A DNA stretch of 64,000 nucleotides from Powellomyces hirtus (lineage: Eukaryota; Chytridiomycota; Chytridiomycetes; Spizellomycetales; Powellomycetaceae): contig JAHLKG010000026.1 of assembly GCA_025526995.1 (NCBI GenBank), positions 154,001-218,000 of the forward strand, read 5' to 3'. This document shows, piece after piece, positions 44,391 to 55,075 of the stretch (position 1 is its first letter; every line of letters starts with the position of its first letter). The notes beneath the pieces are model-generated. The model was given only the letters and a program-made list of their open reading frames with translations, ran no database searches and had not been told where the DNA came from. A program made the translations under genes and the position numbers.

Positions 44391-46345
44391 AAGGTCAAAA
44401 CCCGTCCCCTATCAAGCAGTACGGATGATCACAGGACGATCAACTACAGTACTCCAGCGGCATTCCCAAGTGGGGAATCAGTGAACACCGTGCATGTCCG
44501 CCCGCGTGGGGCGGACATGGATAAAATAGATCGGCTTGAGAATTCTCTAGCCCGACTAACGGAAATGCTCCAAATGAAGTGGCGCATGGATCAGGATGTG
44601 AACATCCCGATCAACCCTCAGGTACGTACGGCGCAACGGCGCGTACGCACACCATCACCCACTCGCAACGACGGGTTCGCTGCACCGTGGACAGAGTACA
44701 ATCAGGAGATTGGACCTCAACAGGAATACCAACGTTCTGCAAAGAACGCCGCCCTATGTCACCGACATCGAGCATACACAGCGTGACGACCAAAATCGTC
44801 GACAGTCGAGGTGCAAAGGCTTTTGTGGATGGAACGCTGAAAGATATTGGGTCCTACAATGGAGAATCCAATATGGTCAAACTTTGAACGTTCATCGACA
44901 AGATTGAGACAGTTGTGAAGTACGAAATGGTTCCGCCCGAGTTTCTCGTAGATTTTGTGGCTGCGAAACTCACAGGATGGGCATACACTTGGTGGCAGTC
45001 GCTCTCCCCAAGTAAAAGGAACAAAATTACGACGTGGCATGACTTTGAAGACGTTGATTCAGGTAGAACCAACACCAGTCTTAGGTCCGCCCTTCTGGCG
45101 CATTTCGCGCCACGAAACCACACAAGAGATTTGCTGCAGAAATTAAGGGAATTGCGTCCCAAGGGCCGCATGGATGAGTACATCACTCAGTTTAACATGC
45201 TGGCATTTTCTTTGCCGAAGACACCGGATTACGTCCTTCAGGATTACTTCATTAACGCGCTAACACCAGACCTTGCGGCCTTGGTTCAGGCTAATGAAGA
45301 AAACATAACTGATTTGAACAGTTTACAGGCCGCTACATCCAGGATTGCCGCCAACATGGCTAAGAAACCTAGCGGGACCGCAACGGATACGCGACCAGGT
45401 GCCGCATACACTGACGCCTCTAAGAAACCAAAGGGTAGCAAGACCCACGGGGAGAAGTCAACGACCGGCAAGAAGGACAAGAAATCCACTTCATCAAACA
45501 AAGGCCAACCACACAAGCAAGGTTGTTGGGCCTGTGGAGACCCTAAACACCGGACACAGGAGTGTCAAGTGTTGAAGAAGTTCCGATCCGAGATGGAGAA
45601 GAACAAGACAAAGCAGTCGTCTGATGGTGCTGTTAGCACAAATGCTGTGGAAGCATTACATGTCTGGGTCCGCCAAGAACAACTGTATGAAGCTTTCATC
45701 GACTCTGGCGCTACGGACCACATGACACCTCACAAAGAGACCTTGGATCACTCAACCGTGAACAGTGATGTCAGAGCTGTTATGCCTGCTGACAAAACAT
45801 CACTACCCTCTACAGTTCGAGGTACGGTACGAGTAGAAGTTAACGACTATCCGAATCCGCTCGAGTTGGGAGGAGTCCTACATGTGCCAGGATTACAACA
45901 AGACCTCGTATCGGTAGCGAAATGTAACGATCAAGGCGTTGACATGCTCTTCAAATCGAATGGAGACGTCATTTTCACGCAAGACGGCAAAGATATTGCC
46001 AAAGGCATACGCCACAACAACACGTATTACCTGCAAGGTACGCTACTGTCTGAAAGTCTGTGGTCAGATTCAGAAGTATGCATGGTTGAAGTCTCTCCTA
46101 CACTCGCCCATGCTCGTCTTGGACACGTTGGCAAACACGTCCTGGAGAAGATGGCATCGGTTACGGACGGTTGGTCCGTAGTGGGGGATCTAAGTGACTT
46201 CAAATATTGTGAAGCCTGCGTGCTAGGAAAAGCCGCTCACCTTCCATTCTCCCTTGGTAATGTCAAAACCAGGGAGATCTGTGAGCTGATTCATTCAGAC
46301 CTACAGGGACCATTTCGTATCCCTGGTTACAAAGGATCACGCTAG
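44385..46345 (+). pseudogene. B1 Gag-PR-INT N-terminal part
   Basis: A net 1-bp deletion near 44741 shifts the Gag frame. TGA at 44885-44887 and TAG at 46343-46345 (TAT in B3) also interrupt it. Between them the frame is open and shows the gypsy-like Gag core, CWACGDPKHRTQEC, PR FIDSGATDHM, the INT finger (LAHARLGH, CEAC) and the first INT Asp (IHSDLQGP). Confidence 0.85.
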
Positions 46346-48219
46346 TCGCTGGAGTTCATTGAACACACATCCAGATACGTGACTGTTTTCCCTATTCCTT
46401 CAAAGGATTCAGCAGTCATACTCGAAAAGTTTCTCATCTACAAGGCGTGGATTGAGAAACAGACTGACCGACAAATCAAGATTCTACGTACGGATCGAGG
46501 CACCGAATACTTTGGCAAGGTTCTACAGTACCTATTGAAAAATGGTATCACTCATCAAACGTCCGCGGCCTATTCAAGTCAGCAAAACGGGATTGCCGAA
46601 CAATGGCATTGCACAGCGCTGGACAGGGCCCGCGCCACCTTCGCGGATACGAAACTACCCCGAAGGTTCTGGCCTGCTCTACTGGTAGCGGATGGTTACA
46701 TCTATTCCCTTACATACAACCGCATCAACAAGAAGACGCCGCATGAAATCTTATTTGGCCAGCGTCCTGATGTCGCCCATCTTCGACGTATTGGTTGCAT
46801 GGCGTATTCCGTTCTAACTAGCAAAGGACAAGATAAAATGGGGAATCGAGCAAAGAAGGCTTACTTGGTAGGCTATGCTCAACCCACAGGTACCAAGGGG
46901 TATCTGGTATGGGATCCTGTTACTGACAAGGTTGAAGTGTCACAAGACGTGATCTTCAAAGAAGACTTGGGACTCGAACCCAAATATCAGCAGGATCCAG
47001 CACTTCTTGACCTTCTAGATGAGGAGAGTCAGGAGGATGACGTCGAATACGCCGTGGAGGCGATTATCGACAAGCGCCGCAGTAAGGTGCACACAAAAGA
47101 GTACTTGGTTAAGTGGGAGGGATATCAAGAACCTACTGGGAGTCCCGGCTTTCACTACTCGATACTACAGCATTGGATGACTGGGAGAATCGAGTATCCG
47201 GATCCGGAGATTCTGGCAAACAGCAAAATGGAGCTACATTCGAAGTTCAAGTTTACGGAACAAGGTCGCGTAACCAGTCACCTTGGTCTCGTCTACAAAT
47301 ATGACTTCGAATCTCCTGTTCGTACCCTCAAAATCTCAAATGTCAAGTACATCGACGACGCTCTTGAACAATTCAACATGAGCGACTGCCATCCTGTCTC
47401 CACCCCGTACGCCGTGTCAGCGCGTAACCAGCAACCGAAGGATTCGTCACCATTCACGAATCCCAAAATGTATCAGGAAGCAGTGGGGGTCCTCACTTGG
47501 GCCTCCTTCACATGGCGATGGGATATCGCCACTGCCGTCGGTTATGTTGCGCGCCGCGTGGCCGCACCCACTAACTCCAACTGGAACAATGTTAAACGCA
47601 TTTTCCGCTATTTGAAGGGTACCCGCAATTACGCCCTCAAGTACACATCCGATAGAAATGATCCGCGTGGCCTACGCGTATTCACGGATGCGGATTATGC
47701 AGGAGAACTCACCGACCGTACGTCCACTACAGGTATTTTGGCCCTTTACAATGGGTTTCCTGTTCTGTGGAAAAGCAGCAAGCAGAAGTGTACCGCCCAA
47801 AGTACAACCGAAGCGGAGTACATAGCTGCAAGCACCGGTCACAACAAAGCCAAATGGCTACGCCAACTCTTGGCGGAAGTTTTGGGACCTCAACCGGATT
47901 TCAAATCTTGACCGGTCCCTCTCCATGTCGATAATCAGAGCGCCGGGGCCTTGATTCAGTCTAAGGCTATCAACCAGCGCACCAAGCACATCGACGTTTG
48001 GTACCACGCTATACGCGACTTGTTTGCGAAGCAAATTATCGAAATCATCGACACCAATACGGAAGATCAACTGGCAGACATCTTTACGAAGCCTTTCCCA
48101 GCTGTCAAACATCAAGGCACTGTCCTGAAGATTACAAATGGGACTCATATATTTGATGAGAGACCACGCAATGAGGGCGCGCCTACGGAAGCACACCGAG
48201 CCCAAGTGTTACTCGCTGA
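46346..48219 (+). pseudogene. B1 INT core, chromodomain remnant, RT (deleted), RNase H
   Basis: INT residues D (RTDRGTEY) and E (NGIAEQ) are present. A chromodomain start (VEYAVEAI, EYLVKWEGYQEP; 47040-47134) is cut by a frameshift. About 0.74 kb of RT, including the YxDD region seen in B2, is deleted near 47195. The RH part (DADYAGEL, STTEAEYI) follows, with TGA at 47909-47911. The pol frame runs to HRAQV, where C inserted. Confidence 0.85.
48215..48219. repeat. Target duplication of C, left copy (GCTGA)
   Basis: GCTGA recurs at 53956-53960. Joining the two flanks restores the sequence seen uninterrupted in the B2 pol end near 55090. Confidence 0.93.
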
Positions 48220-48585
48220 TATTGGGGATTTCGACGTTTCCAGTACTTTATCGGAAATGCAGAGGATTGGCCGAATTCGATGTGGCCTCCAGTATGCTTC
48301 ATAAGAGGGGGTTACACAGCTCTTCTGTGATGCAGTTGACGATGTAGCGTTGTCAGATGCACGGAGATGTGATGTATGTGAATGTATTTTATGTCTTAAA
48401 GTCTTTTCGGTAATGTCTCCCTTCAAGCGTTCTAATCTACTTTTTCTCCAATCACGTGATCACACGTGATCCAATTCAGCTCTTAGCGTTACCGGTATGG
48501 TGGTCACGCGTTCTAGTCGGAGGATCCAAGTAAGGATCTAATGTAAGGACCAAACGTTGAGTACGCAAGTCTCAACATTCCAATA
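48220..48585 (-). repeat. C 3' LTR (366 bp)
   Basis: The ends are TATTGG...CCAATA, a 6-bp inverted repeat that lacks the usual TG...CA. Both LTRs agree and the target duplication is exact, so the TA...TA ends are genuine. Confidence 0.92.
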
Positions 48586-48624
48586 CACCCCCTGTCCGAG
48601 CAATCGATCCGCGATGATGGGATT

Positions 48625-51480
48625 TTACTCATTCGGGAGCTCCGTCATGGACTCTTTTGTCATTGGCATGATGGTGTTGTCGTAGTGCATGATGCACATG
48701 CTTTCGCAATGGTATTTGAATGCCGGGGCCGGTAAAGGCTTCGTAAGTGAGTCGGCTACCATTTCAGTGGTGGGTAAGTACTCCAGATGAATCTCCTTGT
48801 CGATGTGATCACGAATGAAGTGATGTCAAATGTCGATGTGCTTGGTACGGGCGTGATGCACGGGATTCATTGCCAACGAGATGCATGACTGATTGTCTTT
48901 GTAGATCGTTGTATGTCGAGCATTTTCATCGAGATATTTGAGGATTTGGAGTTCTTGCAGAAGTGAGCGAAGCCAGATTGTCTCTTGAGTGGCGAAGGAA
49001 GGTGCCATGTATTCAGCTTCTGTAGATGAGAGAGCAACGGTGGGTTGGCGCTTCAAAGCCCAAGTAACGGGGCCCGCATTTCCAATGTAGAAAAGGTAGC
49101 CAGTGATTGACCGTCGATCAATGATGTTGTTTCCCCAATCGGCATCGCTGTAGCCGTGGAGGGTGACGTGATTTCCGCCGATGCAGAGGCTGTAATCTGA
49201 TGTTCCCCGTAGGTAGCGAAGAACGCGCTTTGCAGCTTGCAGATGCTGTGGCGAAGGGTTGCTTGCGAAGCGAGAGAGCATACTGACTGCGACAGCAATG
49301 TCAGGACGCGTGCATATCATCAGGTACATGAGAGAACCAACGATTTCGCGATATTCTCCTTCTTGCGGGTTAGGTGAAGTCTTTGTATTTTCGACTTCGT
49401 AGGGTTCGAGCTTGGTCTGGTCCATCGGAGTGTTGACGGGCTTGCAATCTTGCATACCAAAGCGCTCGAGGATGTCATTTACATATGACTCTTGATCGAG
49501 GTAGATGACGTGCGTTGAGTAATCGCGTCGAACTCTCATTCCTAGGTAGTGGTTGACTTCGCCTAGGTCTGTCATGTTGAACTCGTTGTGCAGGGATGTC
49601 TTGATTGACGAGATTTCCGATTTGGTCTTTGCGAAAATGAGGAGATCGTCGACGTAGACGGAGATGTACTGCAATGAGTCACTTTCAGGTAGAGTTCTGA
49701 TGTAGACGGCATTGTCATTTGCCAGGCGCTTGAATCCCAAAGAAGTCAGTTCTTTGTGAAGTAGGGAGTACCATTCGCGCGGGGCTTGTTTCAGACCGTA
49801 GAGGGCCTCTCGGAGTCGAAGGATGGTCCCGGGCGGAAAGCCAGAGCCTTCAGGTGCGTAGATTAGGATGGTCTCGGTAACAATCCCATTCAGGAATGTG
49901 GTTACTACATCCATTTGATGGCATTTCAAGCCTAGACTGGCGGCGAGAGCGAGAAGGACGCGTTGGGTAGCAATCTTGGCAACCGGAGCGTAGGTTTCGT
50001 TGTAGTTGATTCCGTAGCGTTGTTCGAAGCCTTTCACTACAAGCCGGTCCTTGTATCGTTGGGGTTGACCTTTCAGGTCTCGCTTAATCTTGAATACCCA
50101 TTTAGTGCGGATGGGCCGTTGATTGTGCGGTAAGGATTTGGGGTTAATGACTTCCCATGTTTCATTGGTATGAAGGGACTTCAATTCGGCATTTATGGCC
50201 TCGGTCCACTTCGGCGCGTTGTCTGATGAGAGCGCTTGTTTGTAGGTTTGGGGTTCTTCGGTACTTGCAGCCGAAAGAGCGATCGCCGTCTTCTCGTTGA
50301 TGTAGTCAGCGAAGACCGTCAAATGATTGACATTTTCGAGCGGTTCCCATGTATTATCTTCGTCTTCGAATCCTAGCCATTTGCAGAAGAATTTGGGGCC
50401 TTCCGGGCCATCACGTGAGTCGAGAATCTCTTCAACTTCGTAGAGTTCTTCGGGCGGAATGTAGTCTTTCGCGAGTTCGAGTGCTGAGTTTTCGTCGAAC
50501 GTTACATCGCGAGAAATGACTATTTCTTGACGGTTGTCATCCCAACAGCGGTAAGCGCCGTCAAATTCGTAACCGATGAGTTTGAGACGTGTGGCGCGCG
50601 GTGCCAACTTTGAGACTTGTTTTCTCTTGACGAGATGCACAAAGGCATCGGCCCAAATCACACGAAGGTGACAAAGTGAGGGCTCTTCGCCGTTGAGCCG
50701 TTCGTACGGCGAAATGTTGTTATTGGACTTGTGGGGTAGGCAATTCCGTAAGTAGACTGATGTAGCCGCTAACTCGGTCCAGAGTTGTTTCGGGATGCCG
50801 TATGAGTGTTCCAATGAACGGATGGTGTTGAACAGGGGGATGTTGAACCTTTCCGCTACACTGTTGGACTGTGGGGAATCTGCAGCGGTGAGTTCGTGCA
50901 GGATGCCCTTTTTTGAAATGAATTCTTTCAGATCGTGATTGACAAACTCCCCCCCTCGATCGGAATGAAGTCGTCTGACCCTTTCGTTGGTCTGTTTTTC
51001 GATGAAATTGATGAATTCAATCAATTTTGCAGTAGATTCGCTCTTTGTCTTCAAGAAGAAGATCCATGTGAAGCGTGAATAGTCATCGATCACAACGAGG
51101 GCATATTTCTCATCGCCAACCGCGGGTATGTGCGGACCGTTTAGGTTGAAAAGTAGGCGATCGAGTGGCGTCTTGGACCGTGTCATTGTACCGTTGAATG
51201 GTGAGCGCTTGTGCTTACCAAACTCGCAACCTTTGCAGACTTCGTTGGTCATTGGGAGCTTGAGTTGCTTCATGATGTGAGTGCCAGGATGGCCCAATCG
51301 GTGATGCCAGAGGGTTCCTTCGTTGACAGGAGAAAAGGGACCCGAACAAGCCCCAGAAGAAGCCACCGAAGCAGCAGTGGAGGCAGTGCTAAAGCTGCCG
51401 GCCCCCTCTGCAGGGGTGCGTGCCCCCCCATCCTTTCCGAGAGCACCGAGGGGGCGGTGCTCTGGGGGGGGGGGGGGCAT
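48625..51480 (-). pseudogene. C pol: INT, chromodomain, RT, RNase H
   Basis: Order: INT finger (LWHHRLGH, CKGC; about 51230-51310), INT core (FNLNGP with Asn at 51139-51141, HSDRGGEF, SVAERF), chromodomain (50290-50444), RT (DVVTTFLNG, YVDDLL at about 49640-49656), and RH (SDADWG, STEAEYMA, KDNQSC). A TGA at 48826-48828 follows TKHIDI. The same frame then reads on for about 67 codons to TAA at 48625-48627 with a normal copia end (SLTKPLP). Without that TGA and the Asn, the protein would look functional. Confidence 0.9.
50290..50444 (-). other. Chromodomain in C pol
   Basis: The segment YEVEEILDSR, then FFCKWLGFEDEDNTWEPLEN and an acidic helix (FADYINEK), matches the HP1-type chromodomain. 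The three aromatic cage positions (Y, W, F) are kept. It lies between the INT C-terminus and RT. In the family's known relatives this domain binds methylated histone H3; that role here is inferred. Confidence 0.85.
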
Positions 51481-52222
51481 CCTCAGTGAGGATGGGGCTG
51501 ACGTTCCCCAATGGGGCTGACCAGCCCCGATTAGGGGCGGTCAGCCCCGACACTGAAATGGTCGGGTTTGTGGCTTGGAGCGGGGTAGAACGCGTGACCG
51601 AGATACCGGTAGCGTCTGTCGACGGGTTGAGCGCTTGAATCGATGTATCGGACGCGTGTGTCGGTACATTGGACGCGTTTGTCCATTTTGTCAATTCGGT
51701 AGATGTATTTTTCGACGCGTGTGTCGGTACATTGGACGCGTTTGTCCTTGAGCGAGTTTGAGTAGCGAAAGCCATCGGAGTTGGCGAGATGTGATACATT
51801 CCTCGAACGAGAGGTATGGTGATGTCATTTGTAGTGCCATTGCAGTCTTGAATGATAGCGCTCTCATCTTCAAAGGTGACTCTCTTTCCATCTTTGGCGA
51901 GTGCGGAGACCGAGATGAGAGTCTTGGCAAGTTTCGGAACGTAGAGAACATCAGTGAGAGGTACATCTCCATCCGGAAGCTTCAAGATAGCGTTCCCTTT
52001 CGCTTCGGCATCGGGAAAGGCGTTGTTTCCAAATCTGACGCGCGTTGAGTGCTCTTTGTAGGATTCGAGAATGGAAATGTCATTCGTCATGTGCTGTGAG
52101 CAGCCCGAATCCAGGTAAGCCAATGTAGTGGCGTTATGTGCTTCTGCAATGTTGGCGTTAGCAGCGGGTTTTAAGGCTTCGACTGCCTTGGCTTTGGGGA
52201 CAATTGAATGGGGTATGTTCAT
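51389..52222 (-). pseudogene. C PR region and linker
   Basis: The open frame overlaps the end of Gag by about 65 bp in the +1 register. PR has LDSGCSQHM (about 52086-52115). A linker with repeated TNASNVPTHAS-like segments (about 51650-51750) follows. At a run of 14 G on the plus strand (51464-51477) the INT frame takes over, so a change in tract length separates PR from INT. Confidence 0.8.
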
Positions 52223-53474
52223 TCGAATTGCATAACCAACAGGGGAAGTTCTGTCTCTTCTTTGAATCTGTGGTCTTCTTTGCGTCAGTCTTCTTGTGAC
52301 TTGTGCCGTCTTTCTTCAAAGGTTGGGCTTTGAGCGCAATGTTTTCGCTCTTCTTGGCGAATCGGTTATTTTGGTTACTCTTGTTACTTCCGTTATCCAG
52401 ACGCTTGGCAGCTGCCATGAGGCCATGGAGATCCTTGAAACTTTGAGTTCTGACGAGCTCTGCATGATGTTCATTCATTCCGCGAAGGTAAAACCACTTG
52501 TAGATTTCGAACGGCACCTTCAAGGGGATTTGACTTGTGATCTTCGTGAATGAGGTATTGTACTGTGAGATGGAATGACTTCCTTGTCGGAGTCTTTCAA
52601 GTTGAGTGAGCAAAGTTTCTTCGTGATCGGTTGGTTGGTAACGCAAGAGGAAGGGAGGCTTGAAGGATTCCCAATCCGTGATGGGCTCCACCATCCCTTG
52701 TTCGGCATCTTTCTGGTGATTGCGATACCATTGTTTTGCTTCGCCAGAGAGCTTCGTGAAGATGAATGAGAGTTGTTCTTCTTCAGATACAGGTTTTAGG
52801 CGAAAGACTAGAGTAAGTTGATCAATGAAGTCGGCGAGTTTTGAGAGAATTCCCGTCCCGTCGAATGTAGTTACTGCATCAATCCCAGATTTGAAGTACA
52901 CAAATGATGTACGTTGTGCGTCGCGATCATCGCTCTTTCTGCTGCTCGTAGTTGTTGTGCTCTCCGTTGGGGAAGACGGACGAAAGTGAGGGGCAACTGG
53001 TGCTTCAACTTCGCCATGAGTAATGTGTTGATGTAGAAAAGGGTACTCAAGGCCCGCTTTTGGGCTTCTCATCGGTGAAACGGCCATAGGGTGACCACCG
53101 ATATGAGGCTTTTCGTACTTCTCGGGTTGTTGATGGGAAGTTGATGTAGTGAGAGGGTTTGAACTAGTCAATAAAGTCCTCTCCAACCTGTCCATCCGAT
53201 GGTCGAGCTTTTCGTCGATTTCCATCTTGAACCTCTGCAGAATTTCCATGACAATGTCAGTTGGTACTTCAGACGGTACTGTCGCCGAGTCTGCATGAAT
53301 TTCTCCATGATTCATCTCATCCACATCGGCATCTGCGTCGTGGGAATCATGGTAGATCGAGGCATCGATATTAACGTCTTCTTCAGCGTCAGGACCCCGT
53401 TGGGCTTCTTGTGTGGCTTGACGGGCTTGTTGGCGGGTCTGCACTCCTTGAATGGGAGATCTTGCAGTAGGCAT
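52158..53474 (-). CDS. C Gag, ends in +1 overlap with PR
   Basis: The first ATG of the long frame is at 53474 (MPTARSPIQG). The core (SGEAKQWYRNH, TLLTQLERLRQG, SISQYNTSF) resembles the Ty3/gypsy-type Gag family rather than copia-type Gag. A CCHC knuckle (CWLCNSNEHTPFNC) follows near 52201-52242. The frame ends at TAA 52158-52160. Just before the stop the codons CTT AAA would allow a +1 slip into the PR frame, like the Ty1 CTT AGG site. About 439 codons, typical for a separate Gag. Confidence 0.8.
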   Translation of the reverse strand: MPTARSPIQGVQTRQQARQATQEAQRGPDAEEDVNIDASIYHDSHDADADVDEMNHGEIHADSATVPSEVPTDIVMEILQRFKMEIDEKLDHRMDRLERTLLTSSNPLTTSTSHQQPEKYEKPHIGGHPMAVSPMRSPKAGLEYPFLHQHITHGEVEAPVAPHFRPSSPTESTTTTSSRKSDDRDAQRTSFVYFKSGIDAVTTFDGTGILSKLADFIDQLTLVFRLKPVSEEEQLSFIFTKLSGEAKQWYRNHQKDAEQGMVEPITDWESFKPPFLLRYQPTDHEETLLTQLERLRQGSHSISQYNTSFTKITSQIPLKVPFEIYKWFYLRGMNEHHAELVRTQSFKDLHGLMAAAKRLDNGSNKSNQNNRFAKKSENIALKAQPLKKDGTSHKKTDAKKTTDSKKRQNFPCWLCNSNEHTPFNCPQSQGSRSLKTRC

Positions 53475-53575
53475 CTTGACGGTGTGCTCGGTACTTTCTT
53501 GGCACTTGAATTTCAACGGAAGACTTGTAGTTTACAGGTTTTACGAAAGGAGAATGATTCGAATTCGACTGGTCT

Positions 53576-53589
53576 CAGGGCTCATAACC
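53576..53589 (-). other. Primer binding site of C (half-tRNA iMet)
   Basis: GGTTATGAGCCCTG directly follows the 5' LTR end CCAATA. Its internal ATG opens a 14-codon reading frame that stops before the Gag ATG. Confidence 0.8.
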
Positions 53590-53955
53590 TATTGGGGATT
53601 TCGACGTTTCAAGTACTTTATCGGAAATGCAGAGGATTGGCCGAATTCGATGTGGCCTCCAGTATGCTTTGTAAGAGGGGGTTACACAGCTCTTCTGTGA
53701 TGCAGTTGACGATGTAGCGTTGTCAGATGCACGGAGATGTGATGTATGTGAATGTATTTTATGTCTTAAAGTCTTTTCGGTAATGTCTCGCTTCGAGCGT
53801 TCTAATCTACCTTTTCTCCAATCACGTGATGTCACGTGATCCAATTCAGCTCTTAGCGTTACCGGTATGGTGGTCACGCGTTCTAGTCGGAGGATCCAAG
53901 TAAGGATCTAATGTAAGGACCAAACGTTGAGTACGCAAGTCTCAACATTCCAATA
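53590..53955 (-). repeat. C 5' LTR (366 bp)
   Basis: About 8 differences from the 3' LTR. It contains TCACGTGA-type palindromes near 53822-53840. Confidence 0.92.
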
Positions 53956-53960
53956 GCTGA
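53956..53960. repeat. Target duplication of C, right copy (GCTGA)
   Basis: Matches 48215-48219. B1 resumes here. Confidence 0.93.
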
Positions 53961-54001
53961 ATGTCAGGAGAATTACTCACAACACTGGCTTACCTTGGCA
54001 T

Positions 54002-54697
54002 CTACACCGTAATTGCGGAACCCGAAGCAATGCCCCCCCAGGAGGATGGCCCTGCCCCTCCTCCATCATCCTCATTGCTTGAGGGTGAGCGTCGGCTTGG
54101 AGAAATCGGTGATCCCTCCAACTCCTCGGTTTCCCCCTCCTCCTCCTCCTCCTCTTCCTCATCATTATAGGGAGCCTCCCGATCCAGGATGTCCCACATC
54201 CTCTTCACCTCCGCTGCCGACTTCTTGTCCGCAGCCTTCTTCTTCGCCTGGGCTTTACCCTTGCCCTTCCCAACAGCCATCTTCCGGTTCCGCCGGTCCT
54301 CTAGCACGGATCTCAGTCCATCAAGCATCCCGGTCGCCCGTGCGCGACCAAGAGGTGTACCAGACCTTGACCGGTCCTTCACCCGGTCTTTCGCTTGCTC
54401 GATATGGCGTTCCAGGACCTCTTGACGGTCCTTGCGGTAGAACTGTCGGGCATACGCCGCCGACATCGTTCGAATCTCCGCTCGGGACAACCCCGCAGCG
54501 GGTGCACCTCCCAATGGCACAGAGGGCACCACTGCCAATGGCACAGCCGGAGCCGTGGTCGCCGCAGGAGCAGTTGCCGGCAGTGCCGTTTTTCTCGCCA
54601 TCATCTTCGTCTTCTTGCCCAAACCTGACAACTCCACTGGCACATAGTTAGAGCTTACGCCTCATTTGCGCAGATCTCATAGACGTACCTTGGCCAT
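54002..54697 (-). CDS. Antisense gene of family B, intact copy (in B1)
   Basis: This lies between the B1 pol end and 3' LTR, on the opposite strand to pol. Proposed exon 1 is ATG GCC AAG (54697-54689). The 57-nt intron is 54688-54632: donor GTACGT, branch CTAAC, acceptor GAG, or an earlier CAG that would be out of frame. Exon 2 is 54631-54002, giving about 212 aa. The product has an Ala/Pro-rich start, a charged helical part (SRAEIRTMSAAYARQF, RQEVLERHIEQAKDR), a Lys-rich stretch (GKGKGKAQAKKKAADKK), a run of Glu and a Ser/Gly-rich end. I do not recognise it; the charge pattern suggests a nucleic-acid or chromatin partner. Exon 1 is also in frame with a longer reading frame from inside the LTR (54985). 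The complementary strand has an open Pro-rich frame, so strand choice is inferred. Confidence 0.55.
54632..54688 (-). other. Predicted intron of the antisense gene
   Basis: Donor AAG/GTACGT, branch CTAAC, and an AG 14-15 bases after it, 57 nt in all. Donor and branch are conserved in all four copies of the region. This strand asymmetry is the main reason to believe the gene runs antisense to pol. Confidence 0.5.
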
Positions 54698-54823
54698 TCC
54701 TTGTATTCTTAAAAATGTAATAAATGGGGTGTGTGGGGTGTGTGCGTGGGTGTGTGTAGTAAAAGTAGATAGAGCAACTCTCTCACTGACAGACTGCCAG
54801 GTCTGAGTGGGGGTGTTGGCGTG

Positions 54824-55075
54824 TACAGACTCTGTCATTGAGTCACAACTGCGCCATCGCAGGGCGTATGCTATGCCACTACGATGAGTCACACGATCAA
54901 GTGCAAACCACGTGATCAACTCCGATATAAGTAGTTTTCCTTCCAAACTTAATATATCGATGGGACCTTTTCTCTTTTTCTCCAATAGAGCGGGATTAAG
55001 TTACTTCGTTGTTTTGCCTAGTCAACTACCCTGAAAGCTTTCTCAACTATCTACCCAGATACTCTCAGACCAACA
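54824..55075 (+). repeat. B1 3' LTR (252 bp)
   Basis: TGTTGGCGTG to CAGACCAACA, preceded by a GAGTGGGGG polypurine tract. TATAAG at 54926-54931 is a likely core promoter element. It abuts the truncated B2 3' region. Confidence 0.9.

Larger units (their letters stand above)
33704..45901. repeat. 12.2-kb tandem array, copy 3
   Basis: The last copy, 2 bp shorter than copy 2 because of 1-bp deletions near 42930 and 44740. At its right end B1 does not jump to A0 but continues normally into INT. This marks the original right border of the duplicated segment. Confidence 0.9.
48220..53955 (-). mobile_element. Copia element C, 5736 bp, full length
   Basis: Two 366-bp LTRs, a 5-bp target duplication (GCTGA), a half-tRNA primer binding site and a G-rich polypurine tract (48586-48600). 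The coding region has the order Gag, PR, INT, chromodomain, RT, RH. Its LTRs differ at about 8 positions. Coding lesions: a frame change between Gag and PR that may be programmed, a frame slip at a run of 14 G, and TGA near the pol end. INT has Asn in place of the first catalytic Asp. Confidence 0.94.
44385..55075 (+). mobile_element. Copia element B1 (family B), 5' truncated, split by C
   Basis: This plus-strand family B element lacks its 5' LTR and Gag start, which were lost at the GATGTC fusion. It contains Gag, PR, INT, a chromodomain remnant, part of RT, RH, the antisense gene region and the 3' LTR (54824-55075). Element C interrupts the pol end at 48219/53956. The 3' LTR abuts the B2 3' noncoding region at GTGTT (55076-55080), so B1 had inserted into B2. 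Confidence 0.85.

Noticed and set aside
51470..51580. Hairpin-rich GC segment in C as a structured RNA
   Set aside because: The short inverted GGGGCTGA-type repeats are coding repeats in the PR-INT linker. There is no covariation evidence.
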